64,000 nt of DNA from Pseudomonas saponiphila. GTDB lineage: Bacteria > Pseudomonadota > Gammaproteobacteria > Pseudomonadales > Pseudomonadaceae. Of the stretch, positions 24,803 through 34,204 are shown one piece after another. The stretch is from the NCBI RefSeq assembly GCF_900105185.1, contig NZ_FNTJ01000001.1, positions 4,112,501-4,176,500 on the forward strand, read 5' to 3'. Positions within the stretch are counted from its first letter, which is position 1, and every line of letters starts with the position of its first letter. The notes under the pieces are model-generated. The model saw nothing but the letters and a program-made list of their open reading frames with translations. It ran no database searches and was not told the origin of the DNA. The translations under genes were made by a program, and so were the position numbers.

Positions 24803-26188
24803 TCAGGGGTGGGTCATGTCCAGGGCCACCACGTACCGGTCGAAATCCGCGGCCGAGACGTAGCCCAGCTGTTGCGCCACTTCCCGCAGGGACTTGCCCT
24901 GCTGGTGGGCGGTCTTGGCGATGATGGCCGCCTTGTCGTAGCCGATGTGGCGGTTGAGGGCGGTCACCAGCATCAGGTTCTTCTCGATGTTGGCCTCGAT
25001 CCGCGCCCGGTTCGGCTCGATGCCCAGCGCGCAGTGGTCGTTGAAGGCGCGGCAGGATTCGGCCAGCAAGGTGATGCTTTCCAGCACGTTGTGCACCATC
25101 ACCGGCTTGTAGACGTTGAGCTGGAAGTTGCCCTGGCTGCCGGCGAAGGCCACGCAGGCGTCGTTGCCGAAGACCTGGGTGCAGACCATGGTCAGCGCCT
25201 CGCACTGGGTCGGGTTGACCTTGCCCGGCATGATCGAGGAGCCCGGCTCGTTCTCGGGAATATCGATCTCGCCGATGCCGCAGCGCGGGCCGCTGGCCAG
25301 CCAGCGCACATCGTTGGCGATCTTCATCAGGGCCATGGCCAGGGTGCGGATCGCCGCCGAGGTGTTGACCAGCGCGTCATGGGCCGAGAGGGCGAAGAAC
25401 TTGTTGCTGCACGACCTGAACGGGTAGCCGGTGAGCTCGGCGATGACCCTGGCGCATTCGTCGCCGAACTGCGGATGGGAATTGAGTCCGGTGCCCACCG
25501 CCGTGCCGCCGATGGCCAGGTCGTAGAGGCCGTCGAGGTTGAGCTGGATAGCGCCCAGGGCGTAGTCGATCTGCTCGACCCAGCCGCCGATCTCCTGGCC
25601 GAGGGTGATCGGGGTGGCGTCCTGCAGGTGGGTGCGGCCGACCTTGACCACGTCGGCAAACTGCTCGGCCTTGTCGGCCAGGGTGTCGCGCAGGAGCGAC
25701 ACGCCCGGCAGCAGGGTTTCGTGGATCTCGCTGACCACCACCATGTACATGGCCGTGGGAAAGGTGTCGTTGGACGACTGCCCGCGGTTGACATGGTCAT
25801 TGGGGTGGATGGGTTGCTTGCTGCCCAGCTCGCCGCCGAGCATCTCGATCGCCCGGTTGGCGATCACTTCGTTGGCGTTCATGTTGGACTGGGTGCCGGA
25901 GCCGGTCTGGAACACCACCAGCGGGAAGTGTTCGTCCAGTTGCCCGCTGATGACTTCGTCCGCGGCCTTGACGATGGGCTGGGCGATGGCTTGCGGCAGC
26001 TCGCCAAGCTTGAGGTTGGCCAGGGCCGCGGCCTTCTTCAGGATGCCCAGGGAGCGGATCATCGGCGCGCCCCACTGGAAGCGCGCACGGCCGATGGGGA
26101 AGTTGTGGATGGAGCGCTCGGTCTGAGCGCCCCAGTAGCGGTTGGACGGTACAGCGATGGTCCCCATCGAGTCGGATTCATGACGCAT
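24803..26188 (-). CDS. Class II fumarase/aspartase-family lyase
   Basis: This 461-residue lyase has the family signature [11 protein letters not shown], the [14 protein letters not shown] and [16 protein letters not shown] segments, and [17 protein letters not shown]. Overall it is close to FumC in length. Housekeeping FumC is possible, but its position between PEP mutase and an HDO oxidase suggests a pathway role: addition of water or an amine to a fumarate-like or phosphonate alkene, or removal of fumarate. Fluopsin C synthesis gives a precedent for lyases of this superfamily acting with HDO enzymes. I use the ATG with GGAG upstream; a TTG two codons earlier is weaker. Confidence 0.88.
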   Translation of the reverse strand: MRHESDSMGTIAVPSNRYWGAQTERSIHNFPIGRARFQWGAPMIRSLGILKKAAALANLKLGELPQAIAQPIVKAADEVISGQLDEHFPLVVFQTGSGTQSNMNANEVIANRAIEMLGGELGSKQPIHPNDHVNRGQSSNDTFPTAMYMVVVSEIHETLLPGVSLLRDTLADKAEQFADVVKVGRTHLQDATPITLGQEIGGWVEQIDYALGAIQLNLDGLYDLAIGGTAVGTGLNSHPQFGDECARVIAELTGYPFRSCSNKFFALSAHDALVNTSAAIRTLAMALMKIANDVRWLASGPRCGIGEIDIPENEPGSSIMPGKVNPTQCEALTMVCTQVFGNDACVAFAGSQGNFQLNVYKPVMVHNVLESITLLAESCRAFNDHCALGIEPNRARIEANIEKNLMLVTALNRHIGYDKAAIIAKTAHQQGKSLREVAQQLGYVSAADFDRYVVALDMTHP

Positions 26189-26275
26189 GTTCAAGGTGCT
26201 CCAGTGGTTGGCGCAAAGCGCGATCAGTTCAGGGTTGCCGGGCAGGCGCCCTGCCCGGCGGGGTGCACGGGCGCC

Positions 26276-27106
26276 CTACTCCTTGAGTACGGAAGCCATT
26301 TTTTCCAGGTGCGCGCAGGCCCGCACCACGTACTCGTCGGACAGCGCGGCGATGCGCCGGTAGTCGATCTGCTGGCCGGTGGCCTGGGTATAGAGCCGCA
26401 GGGCCTCGGTGGCGTGGCGGAAGTGCCGGGCCTCGACGGCGCCGCAGTGAACGCTGAGGAAGCCGGCGATGCGGTTGGCCTCCCCCGCCGGATACCCGCA
26501 GGACTCGCGCAGCCAGTTCTTCCACAGCGGGGTCATCAGGTTGTATTCGCCGGTATTGAACAGCTCGGTCAGGGCCATCATCTCCAGGGCTTCCACCAGG
26601 TTCGGCGCCAGCGGGCGCTTCGCCCCGACCCAGGTGGAGAACTCCTTGGTGATGGGGTTCAGGTACTTGTCCTGCAGGCGCCAGTTGTCCGAGCCGCAGA
26701 TGGCCGAGGCCATGCGCTGGTAGAGCTTGGAATGGTGGGGATGGCCGTGCATTTCACCGAGGCCGACGTCCTCGACGATGATCTCGCCGCAATGCCGGGC
26801 CGCCGCCAGCAGCTTGAGCTGGTTGTCGTCGCCGGGCAGCTCCGCGGATTCCTGCAGCAACCGCACGATGATGCTCGACACCGCATGGGCGGCGCCGTCG
26901 GGGCTGCGCCAGCCGCAGAAGAAGGTGCACAGCGAATCCTCGGACCACGGGCGGGAGGTCATGCGCTGGTAGGTCAGGCAATAACCGTCCAACAGGCCGG
27001 GGTTGTTTTCAAAGCCGGTAAGCAGGGCTTCCACCAGATTGCGGTCCTCGACATCCACCAGTGCCTGATGCACATAGCCGATGAACGCCTCGCGGGAACT
27101 CTCCAT
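26276..27106 (-). CDS. Haem-oxygenase-like diiron oxidase/oxygenase 1
   Basis: This 276-residue all-helical protein is paralogous to the gene at 30064. Conserved pairs in the two include HSKLYQRMASAICG with HSDLFYNMATPICG, FNTGEYNLMTPLWKNW with YTHGEVEYIHPLYKQW, and VHCGAVEARHFRHA with VHTGGTESNHFAHA. These Glu and His residues fit the iron ligands of the HDO superfamily (UndA, BesC, SznF, CADD and the FlcD/FlcE fluopsin enzymes), which carry out oxidative C-C cleavage or N-oxygenation of amino-acid-like substrates. It has a strong AGGAGAG site and lies between the lyase and aminotransferase genes. Confidence 0.75.
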   Translation of the reverse strand: MESSREAFIGYVHQALVDVEDRNLVEALLTGFENNPGLLDGYCLTYQRMTSRPWSEDSLCTFFCGWRSPDGAAHAVSSIIVRLLQESAELPGDDNQLKLLAAARHCGEIIVEDVGLGEMHGHPHHSKLYQRMASAICGSDNWRLQDKYLNPITKEFSTWVGAKRPLAPNLVEALEMMALTELFNTGEYNLMTPLWKNWLRESCGYPAGEANRIAGFLSVHCGAVEARHFRHATEALRLYTQATGQQIDYRRIAALSDEYVVRACAHLEKMASVLKE

Positions 27107-27225
27107 GTTTCTCTCCTGTATTGACTCTTGGGTTCACGGACAACAAGCCAGGCGTCGCCGCCCCGGGCCTCTGGACGGGCTCGGGAAGCGCGATAACGCG
27201 GTGGCAGATGCGGGTGACGGCGGCG

Positions 27226-28455
27226 CTAATCCATGACGATCGCCGACATGAACTGGGCGAAGCGGCTCAGGCCTTCGATCAGTTCCTGGTACTCGACGGC
27301 GTAGGAAATGCGGATGCAGTGAGGGTCGCCACAACCGGAGCCGGGGACCACGGCAATGTGTGCCTCGGTCAGCAGCAGGTCGGCGAGGTGGTCGACGTCG
27401 CGGATCGGCTGGCCGCGGTAGTAGCCGCCCAGGCGCGAAGCGATGTCGATGTACAGGTAGAACGCTCCCTCCGGCGGCGCATAGCGGATGCCTTCCAGAC
27501 GATCCAGGTAGGTGCGCGCGGCGTGCAGTTGGCGCTGCAGGAACGGATTGACCTGGTCGGCGAACTGCGTCGAGTCGGCATTCAAGGTATTGAGCGCGGC
27601 GTATTGCGACAGGCTGCTGGGGTTGGAGGTGGTGTGGCCCTGAAGGTTGTGCATGGCCGCGATCACCGGCGCCGGGGCGCAGGCGTAGCCGACCCGCCAG
27701 CCAGTCACCGCCTGGCTCTTGGAGAACGAGTCGATCAGCACGGTCTGGGCCTTGAGCGCCGGGAACAGCGCCAGGATGTTGTGGTGTTCGTGGGGTTCGC
27801 GCACCAGGCCGCGATAGCACTCGTCGAACATCACCCACAGCCCGCGCTCGAAGGCCAGCTGGGCGATCGCCAGCAGTTGCTGCCGCTGATAGACGGTGCC
27901 GGTGGGGTTGTTCGGGGTGTTGATGACGATCATCCGCGTGCGTTCGCTCAGCGCCCCCTGCACCGCTTCCAGGGTCAGCCGGTAGTCGTCGTCGCGGGTC
28001 GGCACCAGTACCGGGGTGGCGCCCGCCAGACGGATCTGGGTGGGAAAGGTTTCCCAGTACGGGCTCGGCACTATCACCTCGTCACCGGGGTTGAGCAGCA
28101 CCATGCAGGCGTTGTACAGGGCCTGCTTGGCCCCGGCGGTGACCGCCACTTCATTGGCGGCGAAGGTCACGCCGGTGCGCTGGCTGACCCGCTGGGCGAG
28201 CTTCTCCCGCAGGGCCGGCAGGCCGATGGGCGGGGTGTAGCGATTGCGTGCGTTCTCAATGGCTTCGATGGCCCCGGTACGCATGTCCTGGCAGGCATCG
28301 AAGGACAGTTCACCGGCGGCGAAATTGATCACCTTGACCCCGCTTTCCTTCAGGGCGTTGGCTTTGCTGCGCATGCTGGATGTGCCCGGCGCGCTGAGGC
28401 CCAGGGCACGGTTGGACAAAGACAAGCGGCTTGCAGTGGCTTCGCTTTTATTCAT
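27226..28455 (-). CDS. Class I/II PLP-dependent aminotransferase
   Basis: This 409-residue fold-type I aminotransferase has NTPNNPTG, the DECYRGL strand with the PLP-ring Asp, and the catalytic lysine in SFSKSQAVTGWRVGY. It has the aspartate-aminotransferase-like layout. In this cluster it is the best candidate to convert phosphonopyruvate to phosphonoalanine, a route known to pull the unfavourable PEP-mutase equilibrium forward in some phosphonate pathways. That assignment is inference from neighbours. Confidence 0.87.
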   Translation of the reverse strand: MNKSEATASRLSLSNRALGLSAPGTSSMRSKANALKESGVKVINFAAGELSFDACQDMRTGAIEAIENARNRYTPPIGLPALREKLAQRVSQRTGVTFAANEVAVTAGAKQALYNACMVLLNPGDEVIVPSPYWETFPTQIRLAGATPVLVPTRDDDYRLTLEAVQGALSERTRMIVINTPNNPTGTVYQRQQLLAIAQLAFERGLWVMFDECYRGLVREPHEHHNILALFPALKAQTVLIDSFSKSQAVTGWRVGYACAPAPVIAAMHNLQGHTTSNPSSLSQYAALNTLNADSTQFADQVNPFLQRQLHAARTYLDRLEGIRYAPPEGAFYLYIDIASRLGGYYRGQPIRDVDHLADLLLTEAHIAVVPGSGCGDPHCIRISYAVEYQELIEGLSRFAQFMSAIVMD

Positions 28456-28726
28456 GTTGTTACCTGCGAAAACGATCTGGAAGCAAGGCGCCCCGGAGTC
28501 GGGAAAACACCTTGCGCAGCCAACCCGGCCAAGGCCCCCAGCCAGGTCTTCTTACATTCTGATGACAGTCGCAAACACCGGCCAATACCGATTGCGTCGT
28601 GATTGATACTGCAAAAGTAAGAAATATCTGATGGCTGCGAGGCCCCTGCCACGCGCCCTTACGCAGAACGCATCAGGCCCGGGCAGAACAGCCCCGGGCC
28701 TGATGTTTTCTGGCGCGACAGCGGGT

Positions 28727-29920
28727 TCAGGAGGCGCTGGAAACGGATCTCGCGTCGGCGTCCATGCCCCGTTGCACGTACCAGGACAGGGGCAGCGTCA
28801 GCAGCAGCGTGGCGGACAGGGCCATCACCGCCAGGGGTATCCCGGTGACATCCCCCAGGCCGCCGAACAGCACCGGAGCCAGGGCCCCACCGCCGATGGT
28901 GCCGGTGTAGAACAGCGAGAACGCCTGTTCGCGCTTGCCGGCGCCGGCCAGGTCCGGCACCGCGCCATACAGCACCGAGGACGTGCCGTTCAGGGCCAGG
29001 CCCAGCAGCGGCAACATCAGCATCAGCCCGCCATAGGGCAGGAACACCGCCAGCACGATCAGGCTGGCGGTGGTGAACTCGGTGATCCACACGGTTTTCA
29101 TCATGCCGATGCGCGCGCCGAGGTAACCGCACAGCAACTTGCCGAAGGCACCGCCGACGAACAGCAGGGTCAAGGCCAGGCCGATACCGGCGGTGCCGGC
29201 GCCCTTGGCCTTGAGCAGGAACGGCAGGAAGGTCAGAAAGCCCATGCGCACCGCGCTGTCCAGGGTGCCGGTGAGGATCAGCGCGCGCATCCCGCTGGCC
29301 GAGCCCTGGCCCTTGACCGTCTTGGGCGCTTTCTCGCTGATGGCCAGGGTGCTGGCCCGGGAGGGAATCAGCCACCACAGCAGCAGCGCGGCGGCCAGCC
29401 CCAGAAGACCGATCAGGGTGACGCTGGCGCGCCAGCTGATCAGGGTCAGCAACAGGCCCACCAGGCCCGGGACCAGGGTCTTGCCGATATCCCCGGCGAA
29501 GTTGTACTGGGACAGGGCCTCCTTGACCCCGCCACCGGCTTCATGGGTATCGGTGATCAGCGAGGAGGCCAGCGGGTGCTGGGTACTGGCCCCCAGGCCA
29601 CCGAGCAGCAGTGCCAGCAGCAGCATGCCCAGGCCTGCGGCCTGCCCCGCCAGCAGGTAGGCTAGCCCGGCCAGAGCGGTGCCACCCACCAGCAGGCGCT
29701 CGCGCCCCCAGCGCCGGGCGGCGCGACTGGCCAGCAACTGGAAGCCGGCCATCATTCCGGAATAGACCCCACGCAGCAGGCCGATCTGGGCATAGCTCAT
29801 GGCGAACTGCGCCTGCCAGATCGGCAGCAGCACATAGATCACGTCGGTCAGGCCGTCATGCACCGCATGGGCGCTGCAACCGGCGAACAGGGAGCGACGA
29901 CGCACGCTGGCATCGCTCAT
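28727..29920 (-). CDS. MFS transporter, fosmidomycin-resistance (Fsr)-like
   Basis: This protein of about 397 residues has 12 predicted helices and resembles the Fsr group of the major facilitator superfamily: an early SAHAVHDGLTDVIYVLLP segment and GLGASTQHPLASSLI in the first half. Fsr exports fosmidomycin, itself a phosphonate, so the gene is well placed for product export or self-protection. I start at the ATG of MSDASVRRR because it has GAGG 8 bases upstream; an ATG 14 codons earlier is possible. About 270 bases without a gene separate it from the aminotransferase. Confidence 0.78.
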   Translation of the reverse strand: MSDASVRRRSLFAGCSAHAVHDGLTDVIYVLLPIWQAQFAMSYAQIGLLRGVYSGMMAGFQLLASRAARRWGRERLLVGGTALAGLAYLLAGQAAGLGMLLLALLLGGLGASTQHPLASSLITDTHEAGGGVKEALSQYNFAGDIGKTLVPGLVGLLLTLISWRASVTLIGLLGLAAALLLWWLIPSRASTLAISEKAPKTVKGQGSASGMRALILTGTLDSAVRMGFLTFLPFLLKAKGAGTAGIGLALTLLFVGGAFGKLLCGYLGARIGMMKTVWITEFTTASLIVLAVFLPYGGLMLMLPLLGLALNGTSSVLYGAVPDLAGAGKREQAFSLFYTGTIGGGALAPVLFGGLGDVTGIPLAVMALSATLLLTLPLSWYVQRGMDADARSVSSAS

Positions 29921-30063
29921 TGGCGCGGCCTCCAGGGAGGCGCTGTGTTTCAGATCATTCATTGTCGGCCAGGTTGCGAGGTGGGAAAGGAAGCGGGTCA
30001 GTCACAGGATAGGCAAGCCGGAGCCGGCCACAACCCCGCTTGCGGGGCCGGGCCGGCGCCCCC

Positions 30064-30888
30064 TCAGCGCAGTGCCTGGGCGCAGTCGCGCATCACCCGC
30101 GCCTTGCGCTGCAGGTATTCGGCGAAGATTTCCCGCGCGGCCTGCGGGTCGACCTGCACCTGCATGGCCTCGACGAACTCGTTGACCGCTGCCACCGCAT
30201 GGGCGAAGTGGTTGCTCTCGGTGCCGCCAGTGTGGACGGTGACCCAGGCCACAGTGGTGCGGGCCTTTTCCGCCGGCACGCCCATGTCGCGGACGAACCA
30301 CTGCTTGTACAGCGGATGGATGTACTCCACCTCGCCGTGGGTATAGACCTCGTGGACCAGAGTGGTCAGCAGGCCTTGCAGCAGGTCCCGGTCGCGCAGG
30401 CGGCGGAAGTCGGTCCAGTCCTTGAACGCCTGGGCCGAAGGCAGGCAGTTTTCCTTGAGCAGCCACCGATCGTCGCCACAGATGGGCGTGGCCATGTTGT
30501 AGAACAGGTCCGAGTGCAGGGTGTTGCCCAGCGCGCCCAGGTCTTCGTCGGTGATCCGCTGCAGGCTGCCGCAGGCCCGATAGAGGCCCTCGGCGGCTTG
30601 CGAACCCTGCTCGGAACGGGCCAGCAAGGTGATGCGATTGGCCAGGCCGGAGACGCTGGTGGCGGAGTTGTTGGTCTTCGACCAGCTGGCGAAGAACTTG
30701 CGCAGCACCGCCGGTTCGTGGCGGCGCGAGGTGAGCTTCTCGAAAGCATTCTCGATGTCCAGCAGAGCGTTTTCCTCGCTCCAGAAGGCTTCGAACAGCG
30801 CATGCTTCAAGACACTGGCCGGCATGTCGTTCAACACAGGTTCGACGATCTTCAGCAATTCGCTCTGCCGGGTCAGTACGTTATTCAT
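30064..30888 (-). CDS. Haem-oxygenase-like diiron oxidase/oxygenase 2
   Basis: This 274-residue paralogue of the gene at 26276 has the same candidate metal ligands (HSDLFYNM, HGEVEYIH, ESNHFAHA). Two HDO enzymes in one cluster suggest two successive oxidations, as in fluopsin C synthesis where FlcE and FlcD act in sequence. I choose the ATG because GAGG lies 5 bases upstream; a GTG two codons earlier would overlap the transporter stop. It lies 2 bases after that stop, so the two genes are coupled. Confidence 0.73.
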   Translation of the reverse strand: MNNVLTRQSELLKIVEPVLNDMPASVLKHALFEAFWSEENALLDIENAFEKLTSRRHEPAVLRKFFASWSKTNNSATSVSGLANRITLLARSEQGSQAAEGLYRACGSLQRITDEDLGALGNTLHSDLFYNMATPICGDDRWLLKENCLPSAQAFKDWTDFRRLRDRDLLQGLLTTLVHEVYTHGEVEYIHPLYKQWFVRDMGVPAEKARTTVAWVTVHTGGTESNHFAHAVAAVNEFVEAMQVQVDPQAAREIFAEYLQRKARVMRDCAQALR

Positions 30889-30890
30889 GG

Positions 30891-32114
30891 TCACCTCACG
30901 TATTCCTTGTTGGATGATGAATCAAGCGGGTTCAGCGGCCCAATGGCGGCTGGCGTTTCGGGTTTGAGGGGCTTCCAGCCGCCCCACGCGATCAACAGCG
31001 ACAGCAACTGGAAGACCACGATCAACGCCACGCAGCCCTGCCAGCCCCAGCGACTCCAGAGCAAGGCCGGGATCACGGCGCCGAAACTGCCTCCCAGGTA
31101 ATAGAACGTCAGGTACAGGCCCACCGCGCCGGCCTTGTTGTGGCCAGCGGTGGCGGTGGTGAAGGCGTTAGCCGCGGCCTGGGCCAGGAACACCCCGGTG
31201 GAACTCAGGGCCAGGCCCAGCACGATCAGCCACAGCGAGGGCAACAGGGTCAGGGCCGAACCGCTGACCCCGAGCAGGGCCGCGGCGACCAGCAGCTCGG
31301 CCTGGGGTCGGGACTTGCTCAGGCGCCCGGCAATCGGAATCACCACCAGCGCCAGGAGGAACACGCTGTAGATCGCCCCCAGGGCCGCGGCGCCCAGGTC
31401 GAACGGTGGCAGGCTGAGGTAAAGCCCGGCATAGGTGAAGGTGGCCACTTGCGAGAACAGTACGCAGAAGCCCACGCCGTAGGCCGCCAGCAACGGCCGG
31501 CGGCACAGTTCGCGCAGGGCGCCCAGGCGGCTCGGCCGGCTTCTGGCAACCGGCGCCGGATTGGCCGGCAGCAGGTAGTGAATGGCCACGCCGATCAGCA
31601 GGCTCAGGCCCGCTAACAAGGCAAAGGCCTCGCGCCAGCCGACGTATTCGGTCATGAAGCCGGTGACAAAACGTCCGGCGAAGCCGCCCAGCACGGTGCC
31701 GGCCACATACAGGCTGGTGACTTCGGTGACGGTGCCGCCACTGAAGCGATCACCGATGTAGGCCACGCTGGTGGCGAACACCACCGGGATCAGCATGCCT
31801 TCGACGAAGCGCCAGAACAGCAACTGGGCAAAGCTGCCGGCACAGGCTGCGAGCAACGCCGGCAGCGCCAGCAACAGGGACGCCAGGACCATCACCGAAC
31901 GCTGCGGGAAGCGGCCGGTGAAACGACTGACGAAGGGCGCGGTGATGGCCACCGCGAGGGTGGTCACGGTAATGCTCCAGCCGGCCTCCCTGATGCTCAC
32001 CGCAAAGCTCTGGGAGAACTCCTGGAGAATGCCCTGGGTTGCATACAGGTTGAGAAAAGCCGCACAGCCACACAAAAACAGGGCAATGCGAGCACAATGC
32101 TGGCGCGGGTTCAT
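30891..32114 (-). CDS. MFS transporter, YnfM-like
   Basis: This 407-residue 12-helix major facilitator resembles YnfM-type exporters (start AALFLCGCAAFLNLYATQGI-like; FWRFVEGMLIPVVFATSVAY; LYVAGTVLGGFAGRF). YnfM-type genes are often paired divergently with a LysR gene, as here. Because the HDO gene follows 2 bases after its stop, it is either the first gene of the biosynthetic operon or an older LysR-MFS pair into whose transcript the pathway was joined. An AGAGG site precedes the ATG. Confidence 0.85.
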   Translation of the reverse strand: MNPRQHCARIALFLCGCAAFLNLYATQGILQEFSQSFAVSIREAGWSITVTTLAVAITAPFVSRFTGRFPQRSVMVLASLLLALPALLAACAGSFAQLLFWRFVEGMLIPVVFATSVAYIGDRFSGGTVTEVTSLYVAGTVLGGFAGRFVTGFMTEYVGWREAFALLAGLSLLIGVAIHYLLPANPAPVARSRPSRLGALRELCRRPLLAAYGVGFCVLFSQVATFTYAGLYLSLPPFDLGAAALGAIYSVFLLALVVIPIAGRLSKSRPQAELLVAAALLGVSGSALTLLPSLWLIVLGLALSSTGVFLAQAAANAFTTATAGHNKAGAVGLYLTFYYLGGSFGAVIPALLWSRWGWQGCVALIVVFQLLSLLIAWGGWKPLKPETPAAIGPLNPLDSSSNKEYVR

Positions 32115-32209
32115 GAAACCTCTCGTTTTCTGACGAAAGGCCTTTATAAAATACGCCGCCGATCCAAGACCAATACCGATTTACGACCGATCAATACCCA
32201 GGGAACCGG

Positions 32210-33127
32210 ATGCTCGATCTACGCAGATTGCGTTACTTTCTGACCGTTGCCGAAGAGCTGCACTTCGGCCGCGCCGCCCTGCGCCTGCACCTTGCGCAAC
32301 CACCACTGACGCGGCAGATCTCGGCACTGGAAGCCGAGCTCGGGTTTCGCCTGTTCGATCGCACCAGCCGCACCGTTAGCCTCACCGCCCAGGGCCGGCA
32401 CTTCCTGCCTTATGCCCGGGCAGTGCTGGAGCAGGTGGACCTGACCCAGGTCATGGCCGGCAAGCTGGCCAAGGGTTGCGCCGGACAACTGGCCCTGGGC
32501 TACGCCAGCTCCATTGCCCTCTCGGACCTGTTCAGCCAGGCGATCCAGGCGTTCGCCCAGCGTTTCCCGGACGTGCAACTGACCCTAGTCGAAGGTGCGT
32601 CGGTCAGCCAGTGGTCGCAGATTGTCGACGGACGGATCGATATCGGCATGGGCCGGATGCGGCCGCCCTGCGAACAGAGCGAAATCCAGGCCCTGTCCCT
32701 GGGAGACGAACCCCTGGTGGCGGCCATCTCCAGCGACAGCCCCCTGGCCGCCCAGGATCAGGTGACCCTGGCCGAGCTCAGCGAACATCCGTTGATCCTG
32801 TTTCCCGCCGACTACGGCTCGGGGCTCAACGAAGCGATCGAACAACTCTACCGGCGCAACAGCCTGCCTCTACGCCCCGGCCCCAGCGGCCGACAGATCA
32901 CCTCAATCATCGCCCTGGTGGCGGCCGGCCAGGGCATTGCCCTGGTGCCACGCTGCACCCAGACCCTGGCGAAAAAGGGCGTGACCTACCGCCCGCTGAC
33001 GGACCCCGGCGCCACCGCGCAACTGCTGGTACTGACCCGCAGGCAGGGGCGCAGCCAACTGGTGGAAGCCTTCATGGGGGTGCTCGATGAACTGCTGCAG
33101 GCGCAGCCGGAGACGGCCGGACGCTGA
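32210..33127 (+). CDS. LysR-family transcriptional regulator
   Basis: This 305-residue protein has an N-terminal winged helix-turn-helix (LRRLRYFLTVAEELHFGRAA, then LTRQISALEAELGFRLFDRT) and a C-terminal periplasmic-binding-type effector domain. It is divergent from the YnfM-like exporter with 95 bases between the starts, so it probably binds there and controls the exporter and the downstream biosynthetic genes. Near-repeats of ACCAATACC/ATCAATACC around 32168-32200 could be part of its site. Confidence 0.87.
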   Translation: MLDLRRLRYFLTVAEELHFGRAALRLHLAQPPLTRQISALEAELGFRLFDRTSRTVSLTAQGRHFLPYARAVLEQVDLTQVMAGKLAKGCAGQLALGYASSIALSDLFSQAIQAFAQRFPDVQLTLVEGASVSQWSQIVDGRIDIGMGRMRPPCEQSEIQALSLGDEPLVAAISSDSPLAAQDQVTLAELSEHPLILFPADYGSGLNEAIEQLYRRNSLPLRPGPSGRQITSIIALVAAGQGIALVPRCTQTLAKKGVTYRPLTDPGATAQLLVLTRRQGRSQLVEAFMGVLDELLQAQPETAGR

Positions 33128-33232
33128 TCCGAGCGCGCCGAGCCCCGGGCGGCCCTGAAGCACATCGGCCGAATGACTGGCGCTCGGTGCCGGCGAACAC
33201 GCCACAGGCCAGCGGGCCGCTATCCGCACCCG

Positions 33233-34159
33233 CTAGCGGCAGACTACCCGGGCCTCTGCCCTGCCCTGGGCAATCATCAGATCGTTGCCATGGGCGTCGT
33301 TGCCGACAAACTCGTGGCTCTGGGCATACAGCTGCCGATAGGCCCGGCCGTCGTAACGGTAGTAACTCACGTACTGCTCCCCGGCACTGACTCGGGCCTG
33401 GGTCATCAGGTCCGGCAGGCCGTTGCAGGTGGTTGCCAGCACCGCCACCGGGCCATCCTCGACTGCCAGCAAGGGTTCGGGGGGCGTCTTGCGCGCCAGG
33501 AACAGCCATTGATCCGAATTGACCTGATTGCCGCTCAGGCCACAGCTGACCAGCAGCAAAGGGCCCTGGGGGCCGCGGCAGGTCTGGGCATTGACCTCGC
33601 TCTCGGCACAGGTCGCGCTGATGGCGTTGGCGGCATCGGGCCCCAGCAGCGCCAGCGCCTGGCTGACAGGAGTCTGCCGCGGGTCGGCGCTGCACAGCCC
33701 CTTGCCGCGGGGCCATTGGCGCCGGGCACCGAGGTACACCGGCGCCAGAACGGCAATCACCCGATCCAGCTCCCGCGCCAGGCACTGGGTGTCACGACAG
33801 CGACCGATCGCCCGCTGCTGCCGGGCGATCTGCTCGTCGAGCTGCCAGGGGGTGTAGACCATCGCGAGAGTGGCGTGCTGGAGAAAGCGTGCCTTGAACA
33901 GCTTTTCCACCAGCGCCCCATTCTCGCAAGTGCCCGCTGGCAGCGCCTGGCGCGCATCCGCGGCGCTGCGCTGGGCTGTCTCGTCGCCCGCGAACCCCAG
34001 CGCGTCGATATCCGCACAAGGCTTGAGCAACAACTGCGACGAGAGGTAACCGCCAGTGGCCTGCTCACTGCGCGGTATCAGCCGCTTGCCATCGGCCCAG
34101 GCCGGTGCGGCCAACGCCAATACCCAGGCCCAGATCAACAACATCATGTTGCGTTTCAT
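33233..34159 (-). CDS. Secreted protein of unknown function
   Basis: This 308-residue protein has a clear signal peptide (MKRNMMLLIWAWVLALAAPAWA, cut after AWA). The mature part contains about nine cysteines in CENGALV, RCRDTQCLA, ATCAESEVNAQTC and TCNGLPDLM contexts, so it probably has several disulfides in the periplasm. The start is chosen so that the signal peptide begins with its charged residues; an ATG 6 codons earlier is the alternative. I do not recognise a family. Confidence 0.72.
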   Translation of the reverse strand: MKRNMMLLIWAWVLALAAPAWADGKRLIPRSEQATGGYLSSQLLLKPCADIDALGFAGDETAQRSAADARQALPAGTCENGALVEKLFKARFLQHATLAMVYTPWQLDEQIARQQRAIGRCRDTQCLARELDRVIAVLAPVYLGARRQWPRGKGLCSADPRQTPVSQALALLGPDAANAISATCAESEVNAQTCRGPQGPLLLVSCGLSGNQVNSDQWLFLARKTPPEPLLAVEDGPVAVLATTCNGLPDLMTQARVSAGEQYVSYYRYDGRAYRQLYAQSHEFVGNDAHGNDLMIAQGRAEARVVCR

Positions 34160-34204
34160 TGCGGCATTCCCGTCCATTGATTTGACAAGCGCTTTGGCGT
34201 GGTA

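Noticed and set aside
23930..27124. 1064-codon plus-strand open frame opposite pepM, the lyase and HDO genes
   Set aside because: Antisense shadow of three well-supported genes; no recognisable domain.
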